A DNA stretch of 64,000 nt from Russula earlei (lineage: Eukaryota > Basidiomycota > Agaricomycetes > Russulales > Russulaceae), in contig JAGFNK010000116.1 in assembly GCA_025769875.1 (NCBI GenBank), forward strand, positions 59,703-123,702, given 5' to 3'. The notes beneath the pieces were generated by a model. It made no database searches, was not told where the DNA came from, and worked only from the letters and a program-made list of their open reading frames with translations. This document shows positions 22,460 to 32,315 of this stretch, one piece after another. Within the stretch, counting starts at the first letter, position 1; the number at the start of each line of letters is the position of its first letter. Made by a program: the position numbers and the translations under genes.

Positions 22460-22661
22460 TTATGCGATGCCAGCCCCCAACGGCAAGATCCATGCTAGAG
22501 ACAGACATCAGCGGGACTGAACAGGGCGCGCGAGACGAGCACAGACGTCGGGAAAGGGAACGCTTACAGAGCTGGGTGAGCACGCGCTCGAGCAAGTGCG
22601 GTGCAGACAAGAGCGTGACGGCACCGGCGAGGACTTTGAGGAGTAAAGACCAGAGCGGCAT
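22460..22661 (-). CDS. Possible tiny hydrophobic protein (42 residues)
   Basis: On the minus strand ATG at 22661 opens MPLWSLLLKVLAGAVTLLSA, a membrane-spanning helix. A GTAAGC donor at 22567 and a CTCTAG acceptor at 22495 join 31 codons to a short second exon ending in TAA at 22460, giving 42 residues. Unspliced, the frame runs to 22338 (107 codons). Tiny inner-membrane proteins of this size exist in fungal mitochondria, but I recognise no family. This is a weak prediction. Confidence 0.25.
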
Positions 22662-23078
22662 GGCAGCCTGTTATGGCCGGTCGGAATGAACAAGAGTGAT
22701 TGGGCGGGGGTGGGGGCGGGAGAGGGACGGGATGGCAGTAGCGAGAAGGAGGTCATTGAACGAACAGGGGCCAAGATATATGCATGGGGATGACCCTTTG
22801 GGGGTGACCCTGTACCCAAGTCTACTACTACAGTAAGTCATCGGAGTTGTGGAAATGGAATCATTTGGCCCGTTCGGACTGGTTTGCCAAGAGAAGAGAC
22901 CAGGACTCGTGAAACCGGACCGGGGGTGCCCAAAACGTGAGAATATCGCCCGTTACTGCCGGTCCGGTCCATGACTCCCGGCGTCCTCGTTTCGTCGTTT
23001 CGTTTCACTTTCACAGGTATGGAACGTTTATGCGGAGCCGAGACACCTGACTGGACTCTTTTCCTTTTCTGTTTGTAG
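22662..23078. other. No gene resolved; probably upstream exons or promoter of a truncated gene
   Basis: GC-rich and G-rich (22705-22735). The acceptor-like TTTCACAG near 23017 suggests missing exons of the 23079-23260 gene may lie here, but no frame could be followed. Confidence 0.25.
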
Positions 23079-23260
23079 CCGGCGGCGCGGGACTAGTAGG
23101 CGGCGTTGTCCTTGCTGAAGCATTCGAGAATCATGAAGATGAGGTCCGTGAGGACGCATATGACCAAGGTCAGTTGAGTTTACAACCCCAGTCCACTGAT
23201 CTGGTCGTGCGGGGCGCTCTAGGCTTTGTAGACGGTCAGGATTATGGCGGTGATTGGTAG
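23079..23260 (+). CDS. C-terminal exons of a Gly-rich conserved-type protein, 5' part unresolved
   Basis: Exon 23079-23168 (after TTTGTAG) encodes GGAGLVGGVVLAEAFENHED and EVREDAYDQ. Exon 23223-23260 (after CTCTAG) ends FVDGQDYGGDW and stop. The pattern of a glycine-rich hydrophobic turn, then an acidic ENHEDE-type segment, then a short Gly/Asp tail occurs at the C-terminus of small fungal proteins. Both junctions keep frame. No start codon or earlier exon could be identified, so the gene may be partial. Confidence 0.4.
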
Positions 23261-23570
23261 CTACTTGGACGTGCGTTGATGTTGAGGATAACATCAGATC
23301 ATTGTTATATGTCTCCCCATTTGAGTAAGAATCACTGTTTGCGTTCCGTGTTTTTTGTGTGGACGGTACCGAAAGGGGTCGACGTCATGAGACAGACAGT
23401 CCCAAAAGGGCATGAAGGGGCGTGGATTGGTAAGTCAGTTCAGTTTTGACGCTGGCACACCGCCGAGCGCGATCGATAATATCTTTCTTGGCTTGGCACT
23501 GTCCCCGTCCGCGCCCGAGTCGCGCGCCCTTCCCTTGCTTTGCTCCGTACGGTAACGGTAATCCGGTACC
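23261..23570. other. Intergenic, nothing recognised
   Basis: No coding or RNA signal seen. There is a GTAAGT-type donor near 23429 without a credible exon before it. Confidence 0.3.
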
Positions 23571-24176
23571 GTGCCCTGCCACGCCCACGCCCACGCGCGC
23601 TCACATCCTGCAGCGGGCGCAAGATCGCAGTCGCGCGCTATGAACATAGCGCGTGATGCTGGTACTGGTGTACTAGCTAGTACTGGCAACCCACATGGGC
23701 AGTCGGCCCCTCGGCCATTGCTTCCGATTGCTGGTGATGATGTGATGTTTGAGCGGGCCTGGACCCGGATTGCAGATCGCAAGAAGTATGGCACATGGAC
23801 CTGGGCAGGTCTTCGGGACTTGGGGGAAGCTTGCTTCGGAAACTCCTTTCAAGTCACCGAACAACGCCATCTCCAGAGAGCTGATACTTGGGCATTTTCC
23901 ATCATGGCTCCTGACGCTCTGACCGTGACTCGACTCGGGAGCGTCCGAGTCTCGGCAACCGCCAGTCCTGATTTCCAACCCACGGACAGGGATCCGGCGA
24001 GCGGGTTTACAGCTGTATGGATGTGGATGACTACTGCGCACCCCCAGCCTCAGCTGTGGTACAGACACTACGGCTTCCATGCGGAAAATGACCTGAACGA
24101 TCAGCGCCCCTTTTATTTCTTATCCTTGGCCCAGACATCGATCGCTAGGGCTCCTGGCCAGCTTCATCTCCGGTAA
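23571..24176 (+). CDS. Hypothetical open reading frame, unrecognised
   Basis: 201 codons. The N-terminal 25 residues are low-complexity (Ala/His/Ser/Arg). An inner methionine at 23640 (MNIARDAGTG) would be an alternative start. The rest has mixed composition with several Trp residues (TWTWAGLRDLGEACFGNSF; TAVWMWMTTAHPQPQLWYRH) but no domain I know. A competing 135-codon frame lies on the opposite strand. It may be a genuine orphan gene or chance in GC-rich DNA. Confidence 0.25.
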   Translation: MPCHAHAHARSHPAAGARSQSRAMNIARDAGTGVLASTGNPHGQSAPRPLLPIAGDDVMFERAWTRIADRKKYGTWTWAGLRDLGEACFGNSFQVTEQRHLQRADTWAFSIMAPDALTVTRLGSVRVSATASPDFQPTDRDPASGFTAVWMWMTTAHPQPQLWYRHYGFHAENDLNDQRPFYFLSLAQTSIARAPGQLHLR

Positions 24177-25001
24177 ATTTTAAACGCCGAAGTGGCCCTC
24201 CAGCCAGAGATATCCCCATACGCGCGATATCTGGATGCGATCCAGGATGACGATCCTTCCTATGTCTTTCCTGAAGCGTTCACACGCAGGAGCCCCCGCA
24301 AATCTCTTCCCACTGGCGTGCACTCGCGGTTCGCGCGTTCGGTTGCAGTGCGCCCACTCGGAGGCCCCTCCATCCACATCGTCCTCCTCGCGGTACGTGT
24401 ACCGACAAAGCACCCATCCTCATATCGCGCTGCCCGCCGCCAAAGAGGGGTGGACGCGAGACCCCTTCTCCGCGTCATCTTTTCTGGCGCTCCTCAGCCC
24501 CCAGGCCCCAATCCGGCTCTGGTCCCCCTCCCCGCGGCTATCTTTTTGCAGGTACCGCGCGGGAACAGCGTATTTGCATTCGTTCGAGGAATGGCTCGGA
24601 GCGCGCGACCGTGACTCTAGTGACCGCGGACCGAGCAGTACAACGAAATGGTGCTTATGGTTCCAGAACCAGAACCAGGAGCAGAACGACGATCAAATGG
24701 GGATCACTAGTACCGTTAGTACGGAAGGGTGAGAGGTGATCGAGCGATCATACGCTCCCGCGCTGCTACAAGTGTAAGGACAATGTACGGAAAGCGGTGA
24801 TCGTGAACCAAACGTGGCACGATGGGACATCCCGTCTCCACCCTGGCCCGGCTTCCGGAAGGATAATTCGCTGGTCGCCACCTCAGAGTTTGTGGGACAG
24901 CCGGTCGCGTGCGAGATCTATTGAATCCGGGAGCGAAGCTGGGAGCAACGCTGTTCGAGGGTACGGGTCGTGAGAATGACATTCTGAAGGGAACGCGTGG
25001 C
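24177..25001. other. GC-rich intergenic region
   Basis: Several overlapping frames on both strands (for example 24192-24614 and 24235-24732) without motifs; none is convincing. Confidence 0.3.
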
Positions 25002-26810
25002 CTAGCTGGGCTTACCTGATGTTTCTAAATCCATACGGTCATCAATGGTGGTGGAATTTAACCAATAGCTTGGGCCGTAATCTAGCCAATTGTTGATATT
25101 GACGGGGCGACCGCAGTGCCGCCGCGCGTTGATGAACGGCCTCATCGCTTCCTTGAACGATCCCGATCGCAGGGAATTCTCCAAGAAGAGAGACTGCAGG
25201 GCAGGTAATACTTCTGTCACTCCTGCCCCAGTTAGCTCCCCCAAGGCGGATGCGATTTGTGGTCCAATTTCCTCGGTCAGGAACAGATTCTTGACAGTGG
25301 TAAAGGTGCGTAAAAGGTCTAGCCATTGGATATCCTCAATGTCAGCCCCCCAGAGTGATGCATCATAAAGGTCCTCGCGGACGGCGATATGTTCCAGAGA
25401 GGAAAGGCAAGGTAGGATCGAGCTACAGACCTGTGCCAGAGAAGAAAGTTGCCAATCTGGCATATAACACGAGATTATCAAGGAGAGCTCAATATCAGTC
25501 AGTTCTCCCTGTGGGAAAAGTTCCAGCTGGACGAAATATTTGGAAAAAAGTATATTTGCTCGATGGAGTTCTCTCAGCTTCTCGCAGCGACAGATCAACT
25601 GGAAAAGCTGGGGAATATCAAAGATCAGTTGATTAAAGAATGTTATCTGGACGTTCCTCAGTAAAGGGACATCGATCCGCGCGATGACGTCCTTCCAGGT
25701 ACTGGCTTGGCCCTTTGCATTTCAGGTAGACAAGAGCAGGGAGAACCGTGCGTGTCAGCGGGGGTGGAACTCTACTTGTTTGATCAAAACGAGATGGAGA
25801 GGAGTTGAGCTCAAGTCGAAGTGATTCGAGCCTGGTCATCCTAGATAGGCAATTGACCATCACCATCGGTGGAATGTGCCCGGAGCTTGGGATATTGCAA
25901 AGGGCGAGAGAGACAAGGTCATTTGCAGACAAAAGTAGTTTCTGTACTGCAGCGAGTGGGATATGATCCAACAAGAGTCTTCGAAGACGTGGGGTAGACC
26001 CACACAGTGACAAATCGGGAGGGACCGGAACCCACTCACGATATGACCGAATTAGCAGAGATGTCAGCAGAGGGAATGGCTCGTGCATCAATGGCGCGAA
26101 TGTGTCCAGTAGGGAACACGGAACATCCCGCAGGTGGATTGCTCTTATACGGTCTCGCTGCTCGAGTGCGGCAATGATGTTATCGGCACCTTCCATTAAC
26201 GAGCCAGAGTCGCCGGTGTTCGATATGATGATAGGTAGTAATGGCCAGATACCCAACATGTCCCTTGTTCGTGTTGTATTTGTGCAAAGGAGTTGCAAGC
26301 GCAGGTGATGTGGTGATGCAAACACGAGATTTCTCCATATTTGGCACACGTGTACTAGGGTGTGCCACGTATCCGGGTCTTCAGCGTCGTCGATATAGAG
26401 ATAAAATATTCGCAAGAGTACATCATAGGGAATTGCTTCAATGGCCACCTGTCGGTGAGGGGGGCCTGTACGGTTCAAATGAGGAATTGGAGCAAGAAAG
26501 ACATTCTGCTTGCGCTCGCGGTGGCCTTGGACCAAGGTGTCGATTGTACTCTGGAGAGGGAGAACGCCGTTGGGGAAGGGTGGCTGAATAATCGGCGTTC
26601 CGGAAGGTGGGTCTGCAGCAGCGTCGGAATCAGGGAGGCGGATGTATCTTCCGGTGTAATACTTGCCTTGGCCCAGTTGGACGGACGATCCGACCGGAGT
26701 CTGGCGAGGAGGGCTATCTTCAAGGAGTTTGCGGAGTGTCTCGATAATCGCCCGGCGACGAGAGCCTGCATCTTCCAGACGAATCAGCGCTCGGCGCGAG
26801 CGGGGCAGGC
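25002..26810 (-). CDS. F-box-like protein with one frameshift
   Basis: Minus strand. The frame is open from about 26810. It runs through a coiled N-terminal segment (IIETLRKLLEDS), YYTGRYIRLPDSDA and PIIQPPFPNGVLPLQSTIDT to QVAIEAIPYDVLLRIFYLYI, the F-box-like helix. Next comes WHTLVHVCQIWRNLVFASPH, then leucine-rich repeats. F-box proteins recruit substrates to SCF ubiquitin ligases through Skp1, and this long-leader architecture is expanded in mushroom fungi. Near 25692 (CTTCC on the plus strand) one extra base breaks the frame. Beyond it the correct frame continues (DVIARIDVPLLRNVQITFFN) to the stop at 25002, giving about 600 residues in total. No other damage is seen, so a sequencing error is possible. 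The start codon lies in an unresolved upstream exon; an intron acceptor is likely at 26811. Confidence 0.75.
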
Positions 26811-27789
26811 CTGCCCAGTGTCAGCCACTCACCTTGATGGCCTTCAACCGATGGCCTGGCCGTGGTCAGGCTGGGTGCGTTCGGAAAGCTGACTTGAGGG
26901 CGAATCGACGACTTGAGCGTGTCCGTCCAGTTGACGACGGCGGGCCGTAATTTTGAGAACAGACCGCTGTGGGACGCGGAGTCACAGAAAGAGAAAATGG
27001 GTCAGTCCCCAAGATAGTTTCGTGACCAAGCCAGAGATGGGCCGCGACGTACGAGTCAGAGTTCATGATGGCAGCGACGAGGAAAGGAGCGTGTCCATGT
27101 TTTTAGGCACATAGGCAGGCACAGCCACGAACGTGTTGAACGCACACCACCAGGGCTGAGGGGGCGTGGTTGGACGTGGACGTGCAGTAACGGACAAAGC
27201 CGGACCGTACATGTACAATATTAGTCGTCGTTCGTTTTCCCCAGTCATTCCCTCTAAAGCTGTACATAGCAATAATCCTTCAGCTTCAACAGAACGTTGG
27301 GCACCAAGGCACACCAAACGCGCAGTTTAGATCATCTGTTACCGGGGGCCGATGTCCTGATGGGGGCGCTGTGGGGGCTCGAAGGGAGGCAAAGGCGTGT
27401 TCATGGGGACCGTGATATGATCCAAGTATTGATGACCCTTGCTTATAAGAAAAGCACCAGAAGAACCCTGTAGGAATCTCCTGTCCGTAGTTGTTCTATC
27501 GTTCTCACTTCTCTGCTCACAAGCACTTGGGGACTCGTCCATTCTTACACTATCCGAATCCAATGTTACTGCCCCTTTCTCCAAGTGGCGATGGCATCAT
27601 CAGTGCCCCAGACAGACCCCTCGCCAGCCCAACCTGGGCTTCGAACTCACGGTTTCGGACGTACAGCGCAGCCCTAACATGGCGTATGGATGCCATTCTA
27701 CACTCTGCCAACGCAACGGAAATCACCCAATTGTTTACATAGCGTCCCTACAAGTGATACATCACGCTACGAAACCGTTTGGTTTGATT
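26811..27789. other. Upstream region of the F-box gene; no gene resolved
   Basis: A minus-strand frame beginning at 27066 (MNSDSYVAAHLWLGHE) could be part of a first exon of the F-box gene or of another gene; the splice to 26810 could not be settled. A minus-strand frame at 27339-27584 and plus-strand frames near 27439-27888 carry no motif. A B-box-like TTCGAA near 27652 is probably chance. Confidence 0.3.
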
Positions 27790-28230
27790 CCGGGGGTAAA
27801 GACATGTAGTTGCGCATTCCATTGGCGTGTCAACATCGGAGCAAAAGAAAGAAAGAAATCGTGGTTGGAGAACTTTTGGGCAACTTAAATGCAGCCGTGG
27901 CACTGCAAACACAAAAGTGACGCGCTGGTCGGTTGACGAAGAGGAAGGAACACGAGGTTCGATTACATTACGACGCGGAGTGGCGACAACAGTCGAAATA
28001 TAGGATGCGCATCTCGTTTATCTGTCTATGAGCAAAATCCCCTGATAGCTCGCTGCGGGCATTTTTCAATTGTCGGCTAAATGCTGCAACGCTGCAATCT
28101 CGTTGGACAACTGGATTAGAATACATTGTAAAATGCCCGGAGTGTGAGGTAAATCGACCCCAGCTCAGTGGTAGAGCGCGGCATTGGTATTTATGGTCGT
28201 GTGTTCGATTCAGTCGGGTCGGATGATTGC
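27790..28230 (+). repeat. Left copy of a direct duplication that includes a tRNA-like gene
   Basis: Patchy but clear similarity in the same orientation to 31196-32131. Shared pieces include AGAACTTTTGG, GCACCGCAAGCACAAAAGTG (with substitutions) and CATCTCGTTTATC..TCTATGA just before a tRNA-like sequence. The right copy has an inserted palindrome and a better-preserved tRNA. Confidence 0.5.
28154..28223 (+). pseudogene. tRNA-like pseudogene
   Basis: The D-arm GCTCAGTGGTAGAGC (A box) and GTTCGATTC (B box) are intact, and TCGACCC pairs with GGGTCGG as an acceptor stem with one G-T pair. The anticodon and T stems do not fold properly, so it is probably not functional. By context it is the diverged partner of the tRNA-Thr at 32028. 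Confidence 0.55.
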
Positions 28231-28245
28231 TTTCTTTTCCCCTTA

Positions 28246-30936
28246 ATTATTGTCGTTTTCAGATAACGTGACGCGCCGGAAATTTTCGAAAAGAAAAGGG
28301 TTGGTAGAAAGAACTTGATGTATCTCGCCGAATTCTAAGCAAAAAATCATAAATCATAGCCCATTCGAACCGGAATAAAATGTACTTTCTAAACATTCTG
28401 TTCCGAGAACAGATACATTGAATTTCGGACATGCCCATGTCGGGTAGGCACGGTCACAGTTGTGGGAATGATGTAGGCCTCTAGCACTTTGTTCCCTGCT
28501 TCCTCTCTGATGGCAAGAACCCAAAAGGTCTCCCTCGAAGTGCAGCAAATTGTGGCTCGAATGTGGGCTCGCGATGAAGACGACTCGCGATCAGACTTCA
28601 CATACCATTCGCCCCCCATCACCTCCACATCGCCCACTCCTGCTCCCGTCATCCCTGCCACCCCTTTCGCCATCTCTGCCATGCAAGCCGTCGCCCCCGC
28701 ACCTTCAGTCCTGCCTGACCCCGTCCCTGCTTCGCCCACGATTGTCACAGCCGCTGCCTCACCCCCGCGCTCACACACCATCGCATGCAATTCAGTCGCC
28801 ACCGCCCCACACTCATCCGCATCCGTCGCCACCACCTCAGTCCCAATATCATCAGCAGCCTCCGTCTTAGCCTTGCCCGCCATCGTCAGTACAGCACCGC
28901 CCGCTGCCACCTCAGTAGTCTCATCGCCAGCCGTCTCCGTTGTTGCTGTACACGCCCCATCCACCGTGGCATCCGTATTGCCAGCCAGTTTTCCTATCTT
29001 AGTTTCCACCACCGTCGTCTCAACCGCCGCCGGTGCCGGCTCCATCACGTCTCACATGGCCTCACCTTCACCTGCCTCAGTTGTCTCCTCACCAGTTCTC
29101 ACGCCGCCCACAATGCCAGCTGCCTTCCCTGCCCCATCAGCCATCAGTTCAGCCCAGTCCGCCGTATCGCCAGCATCGCCAGCCGCCGCCGTCTCTGCCC
29201 TGTCCGCTGCCTCAGCCTGGCCCGCCGTATCACTTCAATCGCCAGGTGCCACCACTGCCCCAACGTCTCCTGTCGCCGCCCCAGCTCTAGTGTTATCTGC
29301 CGCCGTCGCCTCAGCTCAGTCCGTCGCCCTCTTGGTTTCATCCTCAATCTCAGTCGATGTCACGCCTAGCGCTAAAGTTTCAGTCACGCACGACACCAGC
29401 AACGACGCACTGCCGTCGCCTCACGCCACCAGCATCGCCCAAGAAGTTCAAGAAGGCCTTGAACCCAAGCTCAGCAACGCCGCCCCGCAGAAAGATCAAC
29501 AGCCGCCATCATGACGTCGCCACAGGAGAAGCCGTCGACGCAAGCACCACATCGCACCACGCCTCCCCTTCCATCGCATCCCCGCTCACACGTACGCCCT
29601 CACCCCCGCATGCTGCCATCACCTGCAGTGGCGAAGACCTTGTCACCGTGGCCGCGGGATGATTACCAGAGACCCTTCACATCTTGTTTTCGGTTTTTGG
29701 ACGCTGACCCCACACACTCTAGCTCAACGACTACGGCAAGCGTTTGCAAGGCGAACCGCGCCGTCCGCCCCCTCTTGTCTCGTCTCCCACTTGCGCACTA
29801 TCGTCCTCACGTCCTACCGCCACCTGCTATGGAGAAGACCTTGACGCCACGGCCGGAAGACGTCAGCGCGACAGTCACACAAGCTGGGCTCGCCGCTTGC
29901 CTCCGCAACAACAACAGCAGCAGCAAAAACAACGGCAATGGCAACAACTTGGACGACACCAGCAGCACCACGTCGCGACGACACATATGACACGCCGCAA
30001 CCACGCCACGCCCCCTCCTGCTTCGCCACACCGCGCCCGCATTCCAGGACACAACGACACCAGCATCACTGCACACAACGACTCAGACGACACATTCGAC
30101 ATGACGCACACACCGCAAGCACGCCCCCCGCCCCATCCTGCCTTGCTGCAATGCCCACCCCCTTTGCGATGACGAGACCACGCGCGCGCAAGGTCGAAGA
30201 CTTGCTCAAGACGCTTTGACCGAGGATGGTCAAAATTTCAAGCCCCCGGGAGGTGTAAGGTAGGCAATCGGTTGGCTACGGAATCACGCGTGCCAAATGC
30301 CTTTCACGCAGTCTTGCCACATCTCGTTTAGTCTCTTACTGATGTCACTACACATGTTTCCCTATTTCCTCTCTCCTCCCTCCTGTATATAAACTGTTTA
30401 GTTACTCTCTGGAATAGAAGAATCCCATACATGTCTCGTCCCATGTCTCCCTCTTTCGCCTCTTCTCCCCACTTCTCTTCCAGAATGTTGACGATTCCTT
30501 TTAGTATAAATACCTAGCATGAAAAATGCGATCTGTGTGTATTGTGTCCTCTCCTAATCTGACTGCCCCGCGTCTCGAAAGCCCTCTTTGGATGGACCCT
30601 CGACCCATTTCCTCGGAGTTGCGCCTAGTGGTTCTTGTTTCGACTCATCTAGGTCCCTGGTCAATGCTCACTTCCTTGGTCCAATTGTTTCACTCTTACT
30701 TACTCACCCGCGCGTCCCTGGACACACCACACCACATACTAATTTTGACATCTCCGACATTTCTATTTTTCATTCTCGGTACCCTCCATTTAGAAGCTAG
30801 TTTTCATTCCGGTTCCAATGGGCTATTTTTTATGATTTTTTGCGTAGAATTCGGCGAGATACATCAAGTTCTTTCTACCAACCCTTTTCTTTTCGGAAAT
30901 TTCCGGCGCGTCACGTTATCTGAAAACGACAATAAT
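28246..30936. mobile_element. 2.7-kb element with ~140-bp terminal inverted repeats
   Basis: The left end, ATTATTGTCGTTTTCAGATA onward, is matched in inverted orientation at 30800-30936. The match covers about 140 bp with only a handful of differences, and similarity ends near the interior TTCTAAA motif. The body carries Ala/Ser/Pro-rich open frames and no transposase I recognise. No clear target duplication was found. It begins 23 bp after a tRNA-like sequence. It could be a gene-capturing non-autonomous transposon or an unknown autonomous family. Confidence 0.65.
28489..29514 (+). CDS. Ala/Ser/Val/Pro-rich low-complexity protein inside the TIR element
   Basis: An open frame of 341 codons. 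The first displayed codon is TTG; the first ATG is at 28510 (MARTQKVSLEVQQIVARMWA). After a short normal-looking, helix-forming start (EVQQIVARMWARDEDDSRSD), the rest is an extended repetitive Ala/Ser/Pro/Val/Thr tract ending in ..GLEPKLSNAAPQKDQQPPS. A second frame (29511-29990) overlaps its stop by ATGA and is Pro/Thr/Asn-rich; it may be a continuation after an intron. No known domain is seen. A similarly composed but CpG-poor, decayed stretch lies inside the hAT-like element at 48564-51898. Confidence 0.4.
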   Translation: MFPASSLMARTQKVSLEVQQIVARMWARDEDDSRSDFTYHSPPITSTSPTPAPVIPATPFAISAMQAVAPAPSVLPDPVPASPTIVTAAASPPRSHTIACNSVATAPHSSASVATTSVPISSAASVLALPAIVSTAPPAATSVVSSPAVSVVAVHAPSTVASVLPASFPILVSTTVVSTAAGAGSITSHMASPSPASVVSSPVLTPPTMPAAFPAPSAISSAQSAVSPASPAAAVSALSAASAWPAVSLQSPGATTAPTSPVAAPALVLSAAVASAQSVALLVSSSISVDVTPSAKVSVTHDTSNDALPSPHATSIAQEVQEGLEPKLSNAAPQKDQQPPS

Positions 30937-31301
30937 AGCTAGTTTGGCCCCAAACCTGGCGCTCCCATACCTCTTGTCCAAATGCTGTAGTCATGCTGGC
31001 TGTATCTCGTCGAATGAATGTGCGAGAACCTGCACATCCGAAATTTGTCATGTCTATCCTCTCGAATGTCCAACACTTGGAAGGTGGACATAAATGAACG
31101 AGACGGCGCGAAACATCGGGTCCGCCGATGTGGAGAATGGAGATGCCAAAAGGAACCACATACGAGAAGTGCATGGTTCTATTTGACTCCACGGAGGGGG
31201 GGAAAACATGTAGCCATGTATTCCATCGACGAACAATTGGATCATGATGTTGACGTGTCAAATATTGAAGCAAAAAAAGAAAAAACCAAACATGTCGGAA
31301 A
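30937..31301. other. Spacer, nothing recognised
   Basis: From about 31196 it belongs to the right copy of the direct duplication. No gene seen. Confidence 0.3.
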
Positions 31302-31384
31302 TTGGGAGGGTGATTATAATGGATTTTATTGCATTATATTATTATTATATAATGCAATAAAATCCATTATAATCACCCTCCCAA
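31302..31384. repeat. Perfect 38-bp palindrome (foldback)
   Basis: Arms 31302-31339 and 31347-31384 are exact reverse complements (TTGGGAGGGTGATTATAATG..), with a 7-base A/T spacer. Outside the arms, CATGTCGGAAA on the left and TTTTTCCGACACATG on the right extend the symmetry imperfectly. The structure interrupts the duplicated segment relative to its left copy near 27850, so it is probably an inserted miniature foldback element. Confidence 0.8.
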
Positions 31385-32027
31385 TTTTTCCGACACATGA
31401 TTGAAGAACTTTTGGTGGACCAACCTTGGATTGAGCTGTGGCACCGCAAGCACAAAAGTGATGCAATTTAGTGCTTCAATTGTGTCTTTCAATTGGGTCG
31501 CCGGTCGGTTGACACCAGCGAACAACTTGAAGAGCTGGGCTTCTCCCTCATCCTTCCGAATGCCGCTCAAGACGCAAGGGCGGCTCCTTTTTTTGGGGCC
31601 TCTTCTTTTTTTCCCTTTCCTTCGCTTCTCTTCGCCCGTTCTCACCACTTTTCACGTGGCATGGTCAGGATCGCGCATCAAAAGGTGGGGGTTCTTCTTA
31701 TGACGGGGTGCGATTACCGAAGTACCTTGCTAAGTGGTGAAAAAATTCTTTTCGCCGCCGCGTTGCACCGCGCATTCCTGTCCTCCGCCATCTCCTCCAC
31801 CCCACCCTCTCTGGACGTCAAAGACCGGTCAACGCCGCCCATGGGGTCAACGCCAGACCATGATCAAAATGGCCACTAGAACAATTCAGTGGAATCACGA
31901 ACCCGGTGCGCGTTTTGCTTTTCTTTTCTTTTTTTCTTTATCACGCGGTCTCTCTCGCTTTGAGCGAAAAAATATGTGTATCTCGTTCATCCGGTCTATG
32001 ATCTCAGCAAATCATCTGACAGGTGAA
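31385..32027 (+). repeat. Right copy of the direct duplication, up to the tRNA
   Basis: Similar to parts of 27860-28150 (AAGAACTTTTGG, GCACAAAAGTGATGC, GTATCTCGTTCATC). Open frames here (31493-31879; 31734-32048) are short and unrecognised. Confidence 0.4.
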
Positions 32028-32131
32028 GCCTGCTTAGCTCAGTGGTAGAGCGCGTCACTTGTATGGCCATGTGTACATACATACACATGATTTACATGAC
32101 GAGGTCAGTCGTTCAAACCGGCTAGTTGGCA
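32028..32131 (+). tRNA. tRNA-Thr (anticodon TGT) with a 32-nt intron
   Basis: Decodes ACA threonine codons. The cloverleaf folds: D stem GCTC/GAGC, anticodon stem CGTCA/TGACG, loop CTTGTA plus A with TGT at 32060-32062, and T stem AGTCG/CGGCT with TTCAAAC loop. An intron of 32 nt (32064-32095) sits one base after the anticodon, the canonical eukaryotic position. The acceptor stem GCCTGCT/AGTTGGC has one T-T mismatch and one G-T pair, where fungal tRNA-Thr normally pairs fully (GCCAGCT/AGCTGGC). It may be functional but slightly impaired. A T-run follows. Confidence 0.85.
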
Positions 32132-32138
32132 TATGTTC

Positions 32139-32148
32139 TTTTTTTTTT
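32139..32148 (+). terminator. RNA polymerase III terminator
   Basis: A run of ten T residues starting 8 bases after the tRNA discriminator base. Confidence 0.75.
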
Positions 32149-32315
32149 CTTCCCTTGCTGGTTGAACCTTTCCTAGCCTACCTTGGTAGTAATCACCTGG
32201 CCGAACATCCCCTCCTGATCAACAGTAGGTGTTTTATCTACAATACAATAGCCTGGGCCTGGGTGATTACTTTGTTAAGTACAATATGCACAGCTCATGA
32301 GGATCATGGCAACGC

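Noticed and set aside
27651..27700. B-box-like TTCGAA on the minus strand suggesting another tRNA
   Set aside because: No D arm, acceptor stem or anticodon arm could be folded around it.
28389..29048. 219-codon minus-strand frame opposite the Ala/Ser-rich frame
   Set aside because: It mirrors the low-complexity composition on the other strand; the plus frame is longer and has a normal-looking start segment.
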